Shown one piece after another: positions 6,968-7,558 of a DNA stretch of 7,558 nt. The stretch lies in assembly GCA_017613485.1 (NCBI GenBank), contig JAGADS010000068.1:1-7558 (forward strand). Reading direction: 5' to 3'. The notes under the pieces are model-generated. The model was given only the letters and a program-made list of their open reading frames with translations, had not been told where the DNA came from and did no database searches. The translations under genes and the position numbers were made by a program. Every line of letters begins with the position of its first letter. Within the stretch, counting starts at the first letter, position 1. This stretch comes from Treponema sp. (GTDB lineage: Bacteria > Spirochaetota > Spirochaetia > Treponematales > Treponemataceae).

Positions 6968-6972
6968 ATGAC

Positions 6973-6986
6973 GCGGGCAAGCCCGC
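6973..6986. other. GC-rich hairpin at the repeat junction
   Basis: GCGGGCAAGCCCGC can form five G-C pairs around a four-base loop (CAAG), or six around AA. It is much more GC-rich than its surroundings and lies at the boundary between the two copies of the pckG 3' repeat. No T run follows on either strand, so it is not a classic terminator; it may protect the mRNA 3' end or mark an old recombination joint. Confidence 0.55.
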
Positions 6987-7050
6987 TAACCAGTTTACTT
7001 GCGTAAACTGGCAGTCACAATCTATGCGTTGAGTCTCTTCTCCAAGTCAT
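6985..7050 (-). repeat. Direct repeat, proximal copy: native pckG 3' end
   Basis: These 66 bases contain the last codons and stop of pckG and its first 3' UTR hairpin. They match the distal copy at 6905-6969 (about 89% identity). Confidence 0.92.
6990..7011 (-). other. 3' UTR RNA hairpin, proximal copy (GNRA loop)
   Basis: On the minus strand this reads CCAGTTTAC, loop GCAA, GTAAACTGG: a perfect nine-pair stem with a GNRA tetraloop, starting 10 bases after the pckG stop. No T run follows, so it looks like an mRNA 3' structure (stability or a partial pause) and not the terminator itself. Confidence 0.75.
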
Positions 7051-7558
7051 CAAGGATCGCAGAGAGTTCCTTTGGAAGGTGCTTTCCGAACTTTGGATAG
7101 TGGTTTTCGCGGACGTCCTTCACTTCCTTCTTCCAGCCCTCTACATCAACCTTGAGGATCTCCGGCAGTGTCTTCTTGTAGTAGTCGGCAAGACCGTCTG
7201 TGTTGATTGCACCCTCTTTCGGCATAAGACCGATTGGAGTATCAACAGCATTGTCAACACCGTCACAGCGGTCAAAAATCCATGCGAGTACGCGGCTGTT
7301 GTCACCGTATCCAGGCCACATGAATCCACCAGGAAGGTCCTTGTTGTCATCATCCTTGCGGAACCAGTTGACATAGAAAATCTTCGGGAGCTTGTCCTTG
7401 TCTGGAGCTGCGTTACCCACGTCAATCCAGTGCTGGAAATAGTCGCCCATGTTGTATCCGCAGAACGGAATGATTGCGAACGGGTCGCGGCGGATCTTTC
7501 CAACTTCGTCAGCGTTGATTGTAGAAGCGGCTGTGATTTCTGAACCTACGATAGATCC
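7022..7558 (-). CDS. pckG: Phosphoenolpyruvate carboxykinase (GTP type), C-terminal part, cut by the window edge
   Basis: This cytoplasmic enzyme interconverts oxaloacetate + GTP and PEP + CO2 + GDP. It serves gluconeogenesis or, in succinate-forming anaerobes, PEP carboxylation. The last 178 residues are present; the family is about 600 residues, so the remaining two thirds lie beyond 7558. Diagnostic GTP-type segments are visible, counted from the window edge: GSEITAAS (5-12), RRDPFAIIPFCGYNMGDYF (23-41, the guanine-pocket region), FYVNWFRKD (61-69) and GGFMWPGYGDNSRVLAW (77-93). These exclude the unrelated ATP-type enzyme. The reading frame is open to the edge, so an internal ATG at 7450 is not the start. 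The stop is TAG at 7024-7022. GC content is visibly higher than in the surface-protein genes, as expected for a well-expressed core gene. The transcript ends at the terminator at 6851-6887, beyond a duplicated copy of its own 3' end. Confidence 0.96.
   Translation of the reverse strand, partial: GSIVGSEITAASTINADEVGKIRRDPFAIIPFCGYNMGDYFQHWIDVGNAAPDKDKLPKIFYVNWFRKDDDNKDLPGGFMWPGYGDNSRVLAWIFDRCDGVDNAVDTPIGLMPKEGAINTDGLADYYKKTLPEILKVDVEGWKKEVKDVRENHYPKFGKHLPKELSAILDDLEKRLNA

Larger units (their letters stand above)
6905..6969 (-). repeat. Direct repeat, distal copy of the pckG 3' end
   Basis: These 65 bases align with 6985-7050 with six substitutions and one single-base gap, about 89% identity. 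The copy includes the final pckG codons, the stop and the 3' hairpin. The spacing between copies is about 80 bases. Confidence 0.92.

Noticed and set aside
6766..6969. Minus-strand open frame of 67 codons spanning the terminator and the pckG remnant
   Set aside because: It runs through the terminator into the coding region of the sugar-binding gene, and its frame differs from that of the pckG remnant. Nothing supports translation.
6905..7050. The repeats as a CRISPR array or insertion-sequence ends
   Set aside because: There are only two copies, diverged, in direct orientation, and containing pckG codons. No spacer series, transposase or terminal inverted repeats are present.
7079..7543. Plus-strand open frame of 154 codons opposite pckG
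   Set aside because: The minus strand has unmistakable PEP carboxykinase motifs throughout. The plus frame has no recognisable domain and no ribosome binding site.

Overview
The window looks like chromosomal DNA from a motile, diderm, moderately AT-rich bacterium. My best guess is a spirochaete of the Treponema type. The evidence is indirect: a GTP-type PEP carboxykinase, a long-armed chemoreceptor, a sugar-binding protein with a plain signal peptide instead of a lipobox (which fits a periplasm better than a monoderm surface), a lipoprotein with a spirochaete-compatible lipobox, and strong GGAG ribosome binding sites. No rRNA or other marker gene confirms the taxon.

Layout, left to right. 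(1) At 1-1723 (+) lies the end of an operon encoding a MacB/FtsX-type exporter: the C-terminal part of the permease, then its complete ATPase. (2) A promoter at 1756-1784 starts a new plus-strand cluster. It holds a chemoreceptor with a six-helix membrane sensor (1817-3685), a large lipoprotein with leucine-rich repeats and SLH-like segments (3758-5440), and a XylF/ChvE-like periplasmic sugar-binding protein with an unexplained C-terminal extension (5473-6843). (3) On the minus strand, converging on this cluster, is the 3' third of pckG (7022 to beyond 7558), with a structured 3' UTR and a clear intrinsic terminator at 6851-6887.

How the genes may work together. The permease and ATPase form one exporter. 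The chemoreceptor, surface lipoprotein and sugar-binding protein sit head to tail with short gaps. No sugar permease or sugar ATPase lies beside the binding protein, so the cluster reads more like sensing or attachment to a carbohydrate-rich surface than a transport operon. That is inference from context.

The most unusual non-coding structure is between the sugar-binding gene and pckG. The last codons and 3' UTR hairpin of pckG occur a second time, about 80 bases further downstream. Copies differ at about 11% of positions, yet every clear difference is silent: synonymous in the shared last eight codons, or a G-U wobble in the hairpin stem. This looks like the scar of a second, diverged but once functional pckG 3' end. 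I found no CRISPR array, tRNA, rRNA, insertion sequence or complete new defence system. No gene-free stretch exceeds 300 bases.
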